Virus record (IMG/VR): IMGVR_UViG_3300046449_000373
Coordinates: 1 to 22,658 of that record
DNA from: a virus
Direction: 5' to 3' (one strand)
DNA: 22,658 nucleotides
Below are positions 1 through 7,819 of this stretch, piece after piece. The position numbers and the translations under genes were made by a program. Position 1 is the stretch's first letter; every line of letters starts with the position of its first letter. The notes under the pieces are model-generated. The model ran no database searches, had not been told where the DNA came from, and worked only from the letters and a program-made list of their open reading frames with translations.

Positions 1-1357
1 CATTGGCTGATTCTGGCGCAATGACTAAGCCAACATACACAAGATTAGAGATACCATTCTCAAGCGTGATGATGCCTGTTTGATAGTCCACAATGGCTGC
101 ACGTATTTCTTCTTGAACAACAAGCGAACCAACACTCGAAACAACGGTGATGTATAACGCGCCATCACGCTCGGTAAATTGATATGCCGTACTTTGGCGA
201 GTCACTTTACCCGTTAACGTATTTGGCACTAATTCGCGATCTACAGGAAACACATCAGCATTGTCATAGTTTTGATACGACACACCCGAAATGTACTGCA
301 ACGACACAGGGGTATTGAGGTCAGGTTTACGCGATAACGTCACACTCACCGTGTCACTGCTTACCACTACAATCGCGTCGTCACTGCCGTATTGAATGCC
401 GCCCGATGTGTAACTGGTGATTGGGGTGTAATCAACGGCGATGTTAGTGCCCTGCAATACATCAACCAAGGCAAACTGATAGCTTTGTGCCGTTGTCGCA
501 TTTTGCGATACCGTTTTACGGACTATGTCACCGTCGCTAATGGCTTGGCCTGTTTTAACTTGTTCGCTTAATACCACTGGCAATAGATTTTGCTGCACTG
601 CTTGCACGGCTAGATTCTTGTTGCTACTGGCGGCAGTTAACTTACTCACACCGTGAAACGTTAACGGGCTGGCTTCGTTGGTGAGTCGCAGCTTGGTGCA
701 ATTGCTTGTGGCGTTAACGGTGACGTTATAGTCAGGGGTAGCAAAATCGATGGGTGGATCAAATACAATATTGCCTTCACTGTTACCTGGTGCATTAGTA
801 TCGGTCACCATGGCGTAATGGGTTTTACGCGGCCAGTCGGCATCTTCAATACCAGCATACTCAACGGTAATGGCAATCACTTGGCCAACGCGTAAACTGG
901 TGGTTTTACGATACTCTTTGCCGTCAAACATATACGTAGACTGTAAATACTCGCGGCTAAAGCTGTTTTGATTGGGTAAGAAGCCTGGTGCGCCCGAACG
1001 GATTAATGACCCCGCGGTAACCGACGATTCTAAAATCTCTTTCATTTCGACCATGCGGTCTTCATCGTCTAACGCATCGGCTTCAACTAACAACATCGAC
1101 ACGAGCGGATCACTCGGTGGCTGACTAATAAACACATGCGCATCGAGTAAGGTGCCAGTGTCTATGGTGTCTAATGCTGGATAACACTTAACAATATCGA
1201 GTGACGATTGCGCGTGGTCAATGTCAGAAATCGCAGTAAACAATTCATTTAACTTACCAGACTGCACCGCATTACGAGTACGTTGGCCGCCTGCATCGTC
1301 ACTAGTCCCCAACTGTTCGGGTTTAAATATCTTTAAATCATTACGGGTAATGCTCAT
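1..1357 (-). CDS. large phage tail-region protein, C-terminus beyond window
   Basis: An open frame runs leftward from an ATG at 1357 to the window edge, giving 452 complete codons. It begins MSITRNDLKIFKPEQLG and has an AGGTGG Shine-Dalgarno just upstream. The protein is rich in Thr, Ser, Val and Asp with alternating hydrophobic residues, which suggests beta-structure; there is no signal peptide or membrane segment. I do not recognise the family. It lies downstream of the tape measure gene and a small tail gene, so a distal tail, baseplate or fibre-associated role is likely. That role is inferred from position only. The gene continues the late operon, 34 bp after the 125-residue gene. Confidence 0.75.
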   Translation of the reverse strand, partial: MSITRNDLKIFKPEQLGTSDDAGGQRTRNAVQSGKLNELFTAISDIDHAQSSLDIVKCYPALDTIDTGTLLDAHVFISQPPSDPLVSMLLVEADALDDEDRMVEMKEILESSVTAGSLIRSGAPGFLPNQNSFSREYLQSTYMFDGKEYRKTTSLRVGQVIAITVEYAGIEDADWPRKTHYAMVTDTNAPGNSEGNIVFDPPIDFATPDYNVTVNATSNCTKLRLTNEASPLTFHGVSKLTAASSNKNLAVQAVQQNLLPVVLSEQVKTGQAISDGDIVRKTVSQNATTAQSYQFALVDVLQGTNIAVDYTPITSYTSGGIQYGSDDAIVVVSSDTVSVTLSRKPDLNTPVSLQYISGVSYQNYDNADVFPVDRELVPNTLTGKVTRQSTAYQFTERDGALYITVVSSVGSLVVQEEIRAAIVDYQTGIITLENGISNLVYVGLVIAPESAN

Positions 1358-1391
1358 GGGCCACCTGTGTTTATCAATAAGCGAGAAAGAG

Positions 1392-1769
1392 TTACAGCGT
1401 TAAAAATCGAAATACCACGTTGGTCAGCAACGGATACCCACCCAATTGGTCGTCAACATCATCACCAGTGATCACGCTGTTTTGAGTGCTATCCCACATC
1501 ACGTTAATGTCACTGCCGTCGTGGTTAATCGTAAACTCGGTTAATGTGGTGGCCGCGTGGGCTTGCAGTTGTTCGAACTCACTGCGGGGCATCCAACCGT
1601 TTTTACTGCCAAGCTCCAACGTAATACCTGCAGGGATAATGGTTTGCTGAATATGCGGGGCACCGTTAAGTGCCCGCTTCATATTGGCAGCAACCCGTTG
1701 GGTGTTATTGCGGTTTAGCCAGTGCAGTGGTTCGGTCAACACAATGGTGTCGATAGTGGTATTAAACAT
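1392..1769 (-). CDS. small phage tail protein downstream of tape measure
   Basis: 125 residues starting at an ATG with an AGAGG ribosome site five bases upstream, 36 bp after the tape measure stop. It resembles a small tail-tip protein type found after tape measure genes in many siphophages of Pseudomonas and marine bacteria: an N-terminal EPLHWLNRNN segment, a central ALNGAPHIQQ... stretch, then a beta-rich tail ending in VVFRFLTL. The resemblance is from memory of the general pattern, not from a search. The role is probably structural at the distal tail or baseplate. No transmembrane or catalytic motif is visible. Confidence 0.75.
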   Translation of the reverse strand: MFNTTIDTIVLTEPLHWLNRNNTQRVAANMKRALNGAPHIQQTIIPAGITLELGSKNGWMPRSEFEQLQAHAATTLTEFTINHDGSDINVMWDSTQNSVITGDDVDDQLGGYPLLTNVVFRFLTL

Positions 1770-1805
1770 AGCGCCTCTTTATATAGTGTTACTGCAAACG
1801 AGCGG

Positions 1806-4800
1806 CTAACCACCCACCGACTGCAAACGCTTAATCTCGGCCACAAGTTCATTCACAATGCTGCGCTTGGTTTGCGCATCAAACGTGCGGTTACCCACTT
1901 GCAGCTGCAGCACTACGGTGTCGCTACTATTCGCGGCGGCCGTTGTAATGGTTGGCTGGGTTTGGGTAGTCACATTGGTTTGCACAGCACTGGCGGTAGA
2001 TTGCTGTTTGGTGGTAGCAGCGTCGCTAATGGCTTGCTTTTCGCTGGCGTCTTGCTGGGCTTTTATTTCGGCGGTGCGATAAGCGTAAACCTTGTTTAGC
2101 GTTTTTTCGGCTTCTCTCAGTTGGGTGATTAATGTCTTGTCGCCCGTTGATTCAGCCTGAGCTAATTGGGTTTTAATATCGGCTAGCTCTTGCTGATAAC
2201 GACGTTTTTCGATTTCATCCTGGCGGCCAAGGTAACCGTCTAGTTCGTCTTGCAACGTATCGAGGGTTGATTGAGCACTGTCACGTAATGAGTCCATGCT
2301 CGATTTGGCTGAATCAATGGCCGTGCGCAGCACACCCAAGTCTTGATCGTTCATCAAGTTCATTGAGTTAGCCGCACGTTCGGCACTATTGATTAAGCCA
2401 ATGTTGCCACTTTCGGCAGCATCGAGGGCATCAACCATTTTTAACAGTTCAATGCGTTGACCATAATAGGCCGCCTGCGCTTGCTTACCGGCTATCTCGG
2501 CTTTACGGGCAAAATTACTAATGCCAGTAAAATCGATTGATTTGGCTTGCACATCGAGCAGATCACCAATCTCACCACTTAGATTTTTGTAAATCTTAAT
2601 GGTTTTCTCTAGTTCACTGCTTGAGTCAGTTAATAGCGTTTGGCCATACAGTATCGATTTAAAGTAAGCCACAGCACCCGTGCTGAGTTCAGCGACTTCA
2701 GCAGTAACACTTTTTAAATAGTCGGTGAAAAATTTGGCAACACTGGCTAATGCAGAACCGGCTTGCTGCGAACTTTTAACCACCACCCCCATGGTATTTT
2801 CCATGGTAGTGCCAATGCCTTGGTTCGCATTTTTAACTTGTTTATCTGTCTCTTCGCTGTCATTGCCTAAGCCAACTTGCACATTTCTCAAGCGACTATA
2901 TTGTTCTATTAGTGAATCAATATTATCGCTTAAACCAAGGTTAGCGGCTTTTATCCGAATGCTCGACTCGACTTGTTTATCACCTGCAGCAGCGGCTTTT
3001 ATCGATGCTTCTGCGTATTTTAAAAATGCCTGGTTTAGTTCGTTGGTCGATGCCACACCATCTTTGGCACCTTGTTTAACTTCTTCATAAGTGGATTTAG
3101 CTGCCGCAGCTTGTTCGCGCAATACCGAAACGGTAGTAATACCCGCCTTAGACATAGCCAATTCAAACTCTTTGATTTTGGCGGTCTGTTCGTCGGTAGC
3201 ATCACCTTGAGTTTGCTGGGCGTCAGCCACTTTATTAGCTGCATCTGCCTGCACTTTAGCGCTTTTAGTTGCTGCATCACCCGCAGCCTTGTAAGCGCTT
3301 GATGCTGATTGCTCAACCTCCCCCGTTATCTGTTTCCAAGCAGCATTAATGTCTTTACTGTCTTGCTCAATTTGTTGCTTGTAGCCGTCAGAAATGGCCT
3401 TAACAGCCTCTGACACTTGACGAATAGAAGCGCCAAGTTCATCACCACCAAGCGCCTCAATCATATAGGCATAAGCATCAATAATTTTGGCAAATGATGC
3501 GGTAGCGAAAAGCGCAATAGCAGATAGTCCAGCCGTAATACCGTTCCACACCAAGCGTAACGATCCGCTAATCACATTTAATGCCCGAGCAAATGCGGCA
3601 ATGTTCTCAAGTGTGGCGGTAATGCTGGCGCCACCATCGCGGATCATGGTGGTAAAAAAGTCGCTAATGTCTTGCGCGGCCTGTTTGATTTGGCCGTTTT
3701 TATTCAGTTCATCAAACTTATCATTTAACGATTGGATAAAATCAACCGCTACCTGGTAAGCACCAGAATCAGCAATAATGGTTTTAAACTCGGTCCACTT
3801 GTTGGACATTAAGTTAACTTGACCACTTAAGCGCTCGAGGCTTTTTGATGCTTGCCCATTAGCTTGATTACCCATTTCAGCAAACAGCTGCTGCATAACA
3901 TCGCGGCCAAGCTGCCCCGCTTCACTCATTTTTTGCAGTTGAACTGCATTTTTACCGGTGACTTTTTCAAGCAAGTCCCAAACAGGTATACCCCGTTCAA
4001 CTAACTGCAGTATTTCTTCACCCTGCAGCTTTTGTTTCGCCCATGCTTGGCCAACACCAAGAATAATGCCCTCAAGTTTTTCTTGGCTTCCACCCAACTT
4101 AGCATTGTAATCGACCATGGCTTGCAAGCTGCCATTCATAGGGTCGATACCGAATGTTTTTAACGAGGCAAAGGCTTGTTTAGCCGAATCTAAACGGGTA
4201 CCGGTATTATTGGCAAAGTCTTTAATCCATTGGGTGGCTTGTTCACCACTGGCAATACTGCCCATCATGGCGGTCATTTGGGCGCTAAATGATGCAGCAT
4301 CATCACCTGCAGTCAGTATCGACTTTAGGCTTTCCCATAACTTATCGACACCAATGTAGGCACCGGCCATGGCAACCAATGAGACAGTTGCACTTTTAAT
4401 GCTGCCACCAAAATCACCGGCTTGTTTTTTCGATTCGGTTAATAACTTATTGTGGCGTTCAAGCTTGTTATTAACACCCCTTAACGCTGTCTCAGCGGCG
4501 ACTTGTTGCTGCTTTAAATCTTTACTGGCCTCTGCCAGCTTATCCGTACTGATGCCAGCATTTTTTAAGCTCGCGGTGTTTTTGTCTAACTCGGTTTTAT
4601 TCTTATTAATGCTGCTCGCTAGCTGGTTTACCTCGGTGCGAGCAGTTTTAACCTTTAATGTGTAATCAGCTTTATTTCGACTAGCCGCTTCGGTGGCGGT
4701 GCTAACCTCAAGCAGATCTCGGCGCTGGTTATCTAATGCTGTGGCAAGTTCGGTGGCAGCATTTTTAGCGCTGGTTTGTTCATTGGTTAATTTTTGTAAA

Positions 4801-5279
4801 TCGGTACTGGCTTTGGTTAATGCGGTAGCTTGTTCTTTGCTGGCCGTGGCACCTTGTTGTTGCTCGGTACTGAGCTTTGCGACTTCAACCCGGGCTTGTT
4901 GTAGCTCGGTTTCATATTTAACTAATGCGGCTTGAGCTTGATTGTATTCTTGTTCAAGTTGATTGGTTGAACCTTCTGCCGCTTTTTGCGCTGCCTCAAG
5001 TTGCTTTAATTCTTTAACTGCTGCCTTTTGTTCAGTGACTAACTTGTCGAGTGCAACCGAGTTATCTTTATAGGCACGTTCGCCTTTACTGATTGATGCC
5101 GTTAAACCATCAATTGAATTGGCGGCCGCTTGTAAATCTTCTAACTCTTTTAAACGGGCATTAAGGATTTCGCTTTGTGATGCTAATTCAGCAACCGCTT
5201 TTTCAGACTTCTTGGCTTCGCTGGAAAATAAATCTTTGCCCTGAATGATCAGGTTAATGACTTGGTCTTTAAAACTCAT
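1806..5279 (-). CDS. tail tape measure protein (lambda H-type role)
   Basis: 1,157 residues, the longest gene in the window. Residues about 1-290 are a continuous Ala/Gln/Lys/Glu-rich coiled coil. A short hydrophobic segment (GAYIGVDKLWESL) sits near 300. Residues about 320-500 match the conserved tape-measure N-terminal domain, with FGIDPMNGSLQAM, GVGQAWAKQKLQGEEILQL and ERGIPVWDLL. A hydrophobic region near 560-605 may serve membrane insertion or DNA ejection. The C-terminal part returns to coiled coil (about 1000-1080). The protein sets tail length and is expelled at DNA injection. The gene follows the tail tube gene with no chaperone gene between them and a terminator in the gap. The start is the ATG at 5279. 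Confidence 0.95.
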   Translation of the reverse strand: MSFKDQVINLIIQGKDLFSSEAKKSEKAVAELASQSEILNARLKELEDLQAAANSIDGLTASISKGERAYKDNSVALDKLVTEQKAAVKELKQLEAAQKAAEGSTNQLEQEYNQAQAALVKYETELQQARVEVAKLSTEQQQGATASKEQATALTKASTDLQKLTNEQTSAKNAATELATALDNQRRDLLEVSTATEAASRNKADYTLKVKTARTEVNQLASSINKNKTELDKNTASLKNAGISTDKLAEASKDLKQQQVAAETALRGVNNKLERHNKLLTESKKQAGDFGGSIKSATVSLVAMAGAYIGVDKLWESLKSILTAGDDAASFSAQMTAMMGSIASGEQATQWIKDFANNTGTRLDSAKQAFASLKTFGIDPMNGSLQAMVDYNAKLGGSQEKLEGIILGVGQAWAKQKLQGEEILQLVERGIPVWDLLEKVTGKNAVQLQKMSEAGQLGRDVMQQLFAEMGNQANGQASKSLERLSGQVNLMSNKWTEFKTIIADSGAYQVAVDFIQSLNDKFDELNKNGQIKQAAQDISDFFTTMIRDGGASITATLENIAAFARALNVISGSLRLVWNGITAGLSAIALFATASFAKIIDAYAYMIEALGGDELGASIRQVSEAVKAISDGYKQQIEQDSKDINAAWKQITGEVEQSASSAYKAAGDAATKSAKVQADAANKVADAQQTQGDATDEQTAKIKEFELAMSKAGITTVSVLREQAAAAKSTYEEVKQGAKDGVASTNELNQAFLKYAEASIKAAAAGDKQVESSIRIKAANLGLSDNIDSLIEQYSRLRNVQVGLGNDSEETDKQVKNANQGIGTTMENTMGVVVKSSQQAGSALASVAKFFTDYLKSVTAEVAELSTGAVAYFKSILYGQTLLTDSSSELEKTIKIYKNLSGEIGDLLDVQAKSIDFTGISNFARKAEIAGKQAQAAYYGQRIELLKMVDALDAAESGNIGLINSAERAANSMNLMNDQDLGVLRTAIDSAKSSMDSLRDSAQSTLDTLQDELDGYLGRQDEIEKRRYQQELADIKTQLAQAESTGDKTLITQLREAEKTLNKVYAYRTAEIKAQQDASEKQAISDAATTKQQSTASAVQTNVTTQTQPTITTAAANSSDTVVLQLQVGNRTFDAQTKRSIVNELVAEIKRLQSVGG

Positions 5280-5304
5280 ACATCACCAAATTAGCGTTAA
5301 AAAA

Positions 5305-5340
5305 CAAAATAAAAAACCCACAACATTGCTGTTGTGGGTT
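5305..5340 (-). terminator. Rho-independent terminator between tail tube and tape measure genes
   Basis: An 11-bp perfect stem, AACCCACAACA (5315-5325) against TGTTGTGGGTT (5330-5340), has a 4-nt loop. Read on the minus strand, a T-rich run (complement of 5305-5316) follows it. It lies inside the late operon, so it probably tunes the tube:tape-measure ratio or is passed by antiterminated polymerase. Confidence 0.8.
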
Positions 5341-5356
5341 GTTGAGGTAAAACGTT

Positions 5357-6076
5357 TTACGCTGCGCTACGCACAAAGAACTTAGACTTACCTGCTGCAA
5401 CGATTGCCGTGTTGGCCAATACGCCACCTTCTATATCGAACGAACCATAATCGTCGCCGATCAAGTCTAAACCTGATGTTGGTGTAGGCTTCCACTTATA
5501 AAACTTAAGCATCCACGGCTTGCCGGTGGAATCATTAATACCGTCAATGACAACGCCAACCGTTTTGCCTGATTCCGTTAATGCTTGCAAAGCGTTACCC
5601 GCTTGGCTGGTGTAGCTTACGGTTAATGCCTGCCCAGCAGTAATGGTGCCTGCAGATAACGCGCGAATTCCTGCAGCGCTCACCACATAATCTTCATCCA
5701 ACGTATAGGTAACATCGCCAGCAGTGTTTTTAACAACAGGGGCTATCGTGGTATCGATCATTTGGGCGGTTTGCGCTAACCCGTCTAGCACTGCGATGAT
5801 ATCTTCATCAGCTACTGGCGTGGCGGTTAATATGTCAATTTTACCGCGCATCGCTAAGGCTAAGTTTTCGTTGTTAAAGTCATAAAATGTAGCACTTAAG
5901 CTAACTGATTTTATTAGGGTGACTTCATCGATATAACCGCCACCACCACGGTAATTAGGTAAAGACTTTGTTTCTTGTTCAATAGCAAGCTTTACACCGC
6001 TAACGTTGCCACAATCACGGCCGTCGATATAAAGAATCGCAGATCCGATGTAGCTCTCTACTACTGTTTGGCTCAT
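5357..6076 (-). CDS. major tail tube protein (lambda V-type role)
   Basis: 239 residues, overlapping the preceding U-like gene by 4 bp (ATGA). Gene order (Z-like, U-like, this, tape measure) identifies it as the tail tube subunit, which polymerises into the hollow tail shaft. The N-terminal third (SYIGSAILYIDGRDCGN, then LKSVSLSATFYDFNNEN-like strands) and the end (MLKFYKWKPTPTSG, then DYGSFDIEGGVLAN) fit a two-part tube fold. Residues about 110-175 (YTLDEDYVVSAAGIRALS) look like an inserted beta domain that would decorate the tube exterior. A terminator follows the stop codon. Confidence 0.88.
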   Translation of the reverse strand: MSQTVVESYIGSAILYIDGRDCGNVSGVKLAIEQETKSLPNYRGGGGYIDEVTLIKSVSLSATFYDFNNENLALAMRGKIDILTATPVADEDIIAVLDGLAQTAQMIDTTIAPVVKNTAGDVTYTLDEDYVVSAAGIRALSAGTITAGQALTVSYTSQAGNALQALTESGKTVGVVIDGINDSTGKPWMLKFYKWKPTPTSGLDLIGDDYGSFDIEGGVLANTAIVAAGKSKFFVRSAA

Positions 6077-6498
6077 AGTTTTTCTCCGAATGGTACTGTA
6101 TGAATTAAGGTTAAAGTGATGACCGCTAATCCATGCTTTTCATGGGCTTCGGGCATAATGTATTTACAGGGCTCAGATTCTTTAAACGTAATAGCTTTGG
6201 GTAGCCATGACGGTTTTTCGGTATTACGTTCGTCTTTAAAAAAGGCGCTGCGAATGTCGCGAACTAAATTGATTAGATCTGCTGTGGGGGTGGTCGATTT
6301 GCTTAAGTTGATACCGGCAACAACTTGCAATGCGAGATCGTCGCGGTAAGGGTTGATGCCATTTTTAGCACCGAACAAATCGGTATAAGGCTGCAAAAAG
6401 ATAAACTGTTGTTCTTTTGCCAGCCCTTGGGTGTAAAACCCTTCGCGCACAGTTGCACCGTCAACCAATTTGAGTCGGTCTAAAATTGTTTGGATCAT
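6073..6498 (-). CDS. tail terminator / minor tail protein U-like
   Basis: 141 residues from the chosen ATG at 6498, which has a GAGGT ribosome site five bases upstream. A longer reading from 6564 would overlap the upstream gene and lacks a better site. Position between the Z-like and tube genes, together with the size (lambda U is 131 residues), supports a U-type tail-completion role at the head-proximal end of the tail. Visible text such as MIQTILDRLKLVDGATVREG and a C-terminal beta strand (HGLAVITLTLIHTVPFGEKL) fits the small alpha/beta fold of this family. The assignment leans on synteny. Confidence 0.78.
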   Translation of the reverse strand: MIQTILDRLKLVDGATVREGFYTQGLAKEQQFIFLQPYTDLFGAKNGINPYRDDLALQVVAGINLSKSTTPTADLINLVRDIRSAFFKDERNTEKPSWLPKAITFKESEPCKYIMPEAHEKHGLAVITLTLIHTVPFGEKL

Positions 6499-6523
6499 GG
6501 GTACCTCGATGCCTGGTAAAAGA

Positions 6524-7075
6524 CTACTTAGCGTATTGGCCATATTTTTTACGCAGATGGGCAATAATGGGTGGTTCTAAATCGTCACGCATAAAGCCAA
6601 AGCTGCCCGCCACTGAAGGGCCGTATAACGCTTTTTGTCCGTTAAGTTCACGCCAAGAGTTATCACCCTTTTTGCGACTAAACATTAGTTGATTACCGTT
6701 GCGGCCAATGACAGTAAACGCACCACTAAACCACACAGGCTTATTGCGAATAACGTTTATGCTAAAGCCACCGGCTACCCTTGCCGAACGCTTACCCACC
6801 TTGTAACGTGGGCTGGCAAAACGGGTTAACGTGCTGGGGCGCATCCTTGCGCTAATTGATGCAGTTAGGGTTTTGGGATTAATACCGACACTGAAATATT
6901 GCTCAACATACGACTTCGACTTAAAGCCGTACTTTGTGAATATTTCATCTACAGCTAGCTGGTTACCAAACCTGGCCGCATCGTCTATGGCCTTTTCAAT
7001 GGCTGGCGACTGCACATCACGCATGCGTTTAAGCTCGCGATTTACTGCGTCAAAGCCTGTCATTGTTAACGCCAT
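6524..7075 (-). CDS. minor tail protein Z-like
   Basis: 183 residues. The start at 7075 has an AAGG motif upstream and lies 9 bp after the connector gene. The sequence (GFDAVNRELKRM near the start, then AIDDAARFGNQLAVDEI and RYKVGKRSARVAGGFSINVI) resembles the prophage minor tail protein Z family (lambda Z, 192 residues), which acts in joining tail to head. It is basic (many Arg and Lys) and lacks membrane segments. Length, order and composition all agree with a Z-type role. Confidence 0.82.
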   Translation of the reverse strand: MALTMTGFDAVNRELKRMRDVQSPAIEKAIDDAARFGNQLAVDEIFTKYGFKSKSYVEQYFSVGINPKTLTASISARMRPSTLTRFASPRYKVGKRSARVAGGFSINVIRNKPVWFSGAFTVIGRNGNQLMFSRKKGDNSWRELNGQKALYGPSVAGSFGFMRDDLEPPIIAHLRKKYGQYAK

Positions 7076-7084
7076 GATGTCGCC

Positions 7085-7411
7085 TTAAAGTTGAATATAA
7101 ATATAAGTCACACATACCGAGTCGGTGCTAACCCGTTGTGTTAAGCGGCACTCTGCGCCGTTAATGGTGAATACATCACCTGAGTTAACATCACCCTCGG
7201 TGAGTAAGAACTCAGCACGCATGATTAACTCGGGCACATACTCATTAGACGATGCGGCAATTTCGCTGCCGTTATCATCTAACGAAACCAAACGGTTATA
7301 AGGTGTTGCCCCATGCATTGGGGCAAACTCGCACGGGTCAGCCAAGCGCTGAAACACCCGTGCTATTTTGGCATTTACTCGGTCAGCAAATACCGATGCC
7401 AAGCTAGGCAT
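7085..7411 (-). CDS. head-tail connector FII-like
   Basis: 108 residues, overlapping the upstream DUF2190-type gene by 8 bp. The C-terminal half (LTEGDVNSGDVFTINGAECR followed by a beta strand rich in Val and Tyr) matches the lambda FII (phage_attach) pattern, in which a G-D-x-hydrophobic turn precedes the last strands; lambda FII has 117 residues. The role is to form the surface at the head vertex onto which the tail docks. The start has only a weak ribosome site, so coupling with the upstream gene is likely. Confidence 0.75.
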   Translation of the reverse strand: MPSLASVFADRVNAKIARVFQRLADPCEFAPMHGATPYNRLVSLDDNGSEIAASSNEYVPELIMRAEFLLTEGDVNSGDVFTINGAECRLTQRVSTDSVCVTYIYIQL

Positions 7412-7724
7412 TAACTTTTACCCAAACGCTATCACTCGGGTTAGCCGCATCGGCCCATGCTTTACCGGCTAAGGTATTGCCAGATGCAACACTAGTAATC
7501 ATGCCATCAGCCTTGATATACACCTGTCCACCTTGGGTAATGTCATCAGCGGTCACTTTTGGCAATTCATACACGCCTTCGGTTGCACCGACGCCCGCTT
7601 CACCGATAGCCACATTGCCAAGCGACACGGCAACCACTTTACCTACTAATACTGGGTCACCACTAGCAACTGCTGCCGTGGCGATAAAGTCGATGGTAGT
7701 GCCATCTGCTACACAATTTTTCAT
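7404..7724 (-). CDS. DUF2190-type capsid decoration/cement protein
   Basis: 106 residues from an ATG at 7724 (MKNCVADGTTIDF) with GGGA nine bases upstream. A TTG five codons earlier is possible but less likely. The sequence shows the small beta-barrel pattern of DUF2190-type capsid proteins: ATAAVASGDPVLVGKVVAVS, then AIGEAGVGATEGVYELPK, then GQVYIKADGMITS. Such proteins sit next to major capsid genes and bind the outside of the head. Here the gene follows the capsid fusion gene across a terminator. Confidence 0.85.
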   Translation of the reverse strand: MKNCVADGTTIDFIATAAVASGDPVLVGKVVAVSLGNVAIGEAGVGATEGVYELPKVTADDITQGGQVYIKADGMITSVASGNTLAGKAWADAANPSDSVWVKVNA

Positions 7725-7760
7725 AAGGTTTTTTCCCAATTACGTTAAAAATTTGCCATT

Positions 7761-7796
7761 AAAAAGGCCGCTTACTCATGGCGAGTTAGCGGCCGC
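7761..7796 (-). terminator. Rho-independent terminator after major capsid gene
   Basis: A 12-bp stem with one mismatch, GGCCGCTTACTC (7766-7777) against GAGTTAGCGGCC (7783-7794), has a 5-nt loop. On the minus strand it is followed by TTTTT (complement of 7761-7765). It lies in the 95-bp gap after the capsid gene. A strong partial terminator or RNA processing signal after the capsid gene would raise the capsid:downstream ratio. Confidence 0.8.
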
Positions 7797-7819
7797 TGTT
7801 GTTTCTAAATGCATGCGAG

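Noticed and set aside
1722-5000. Plus-strand open frames opposite the tape measure and other phage genes
   Set aside because: They are antisense shadows of long, clearly coding minus-strand genes, with no ribosome sites or recognisable products.
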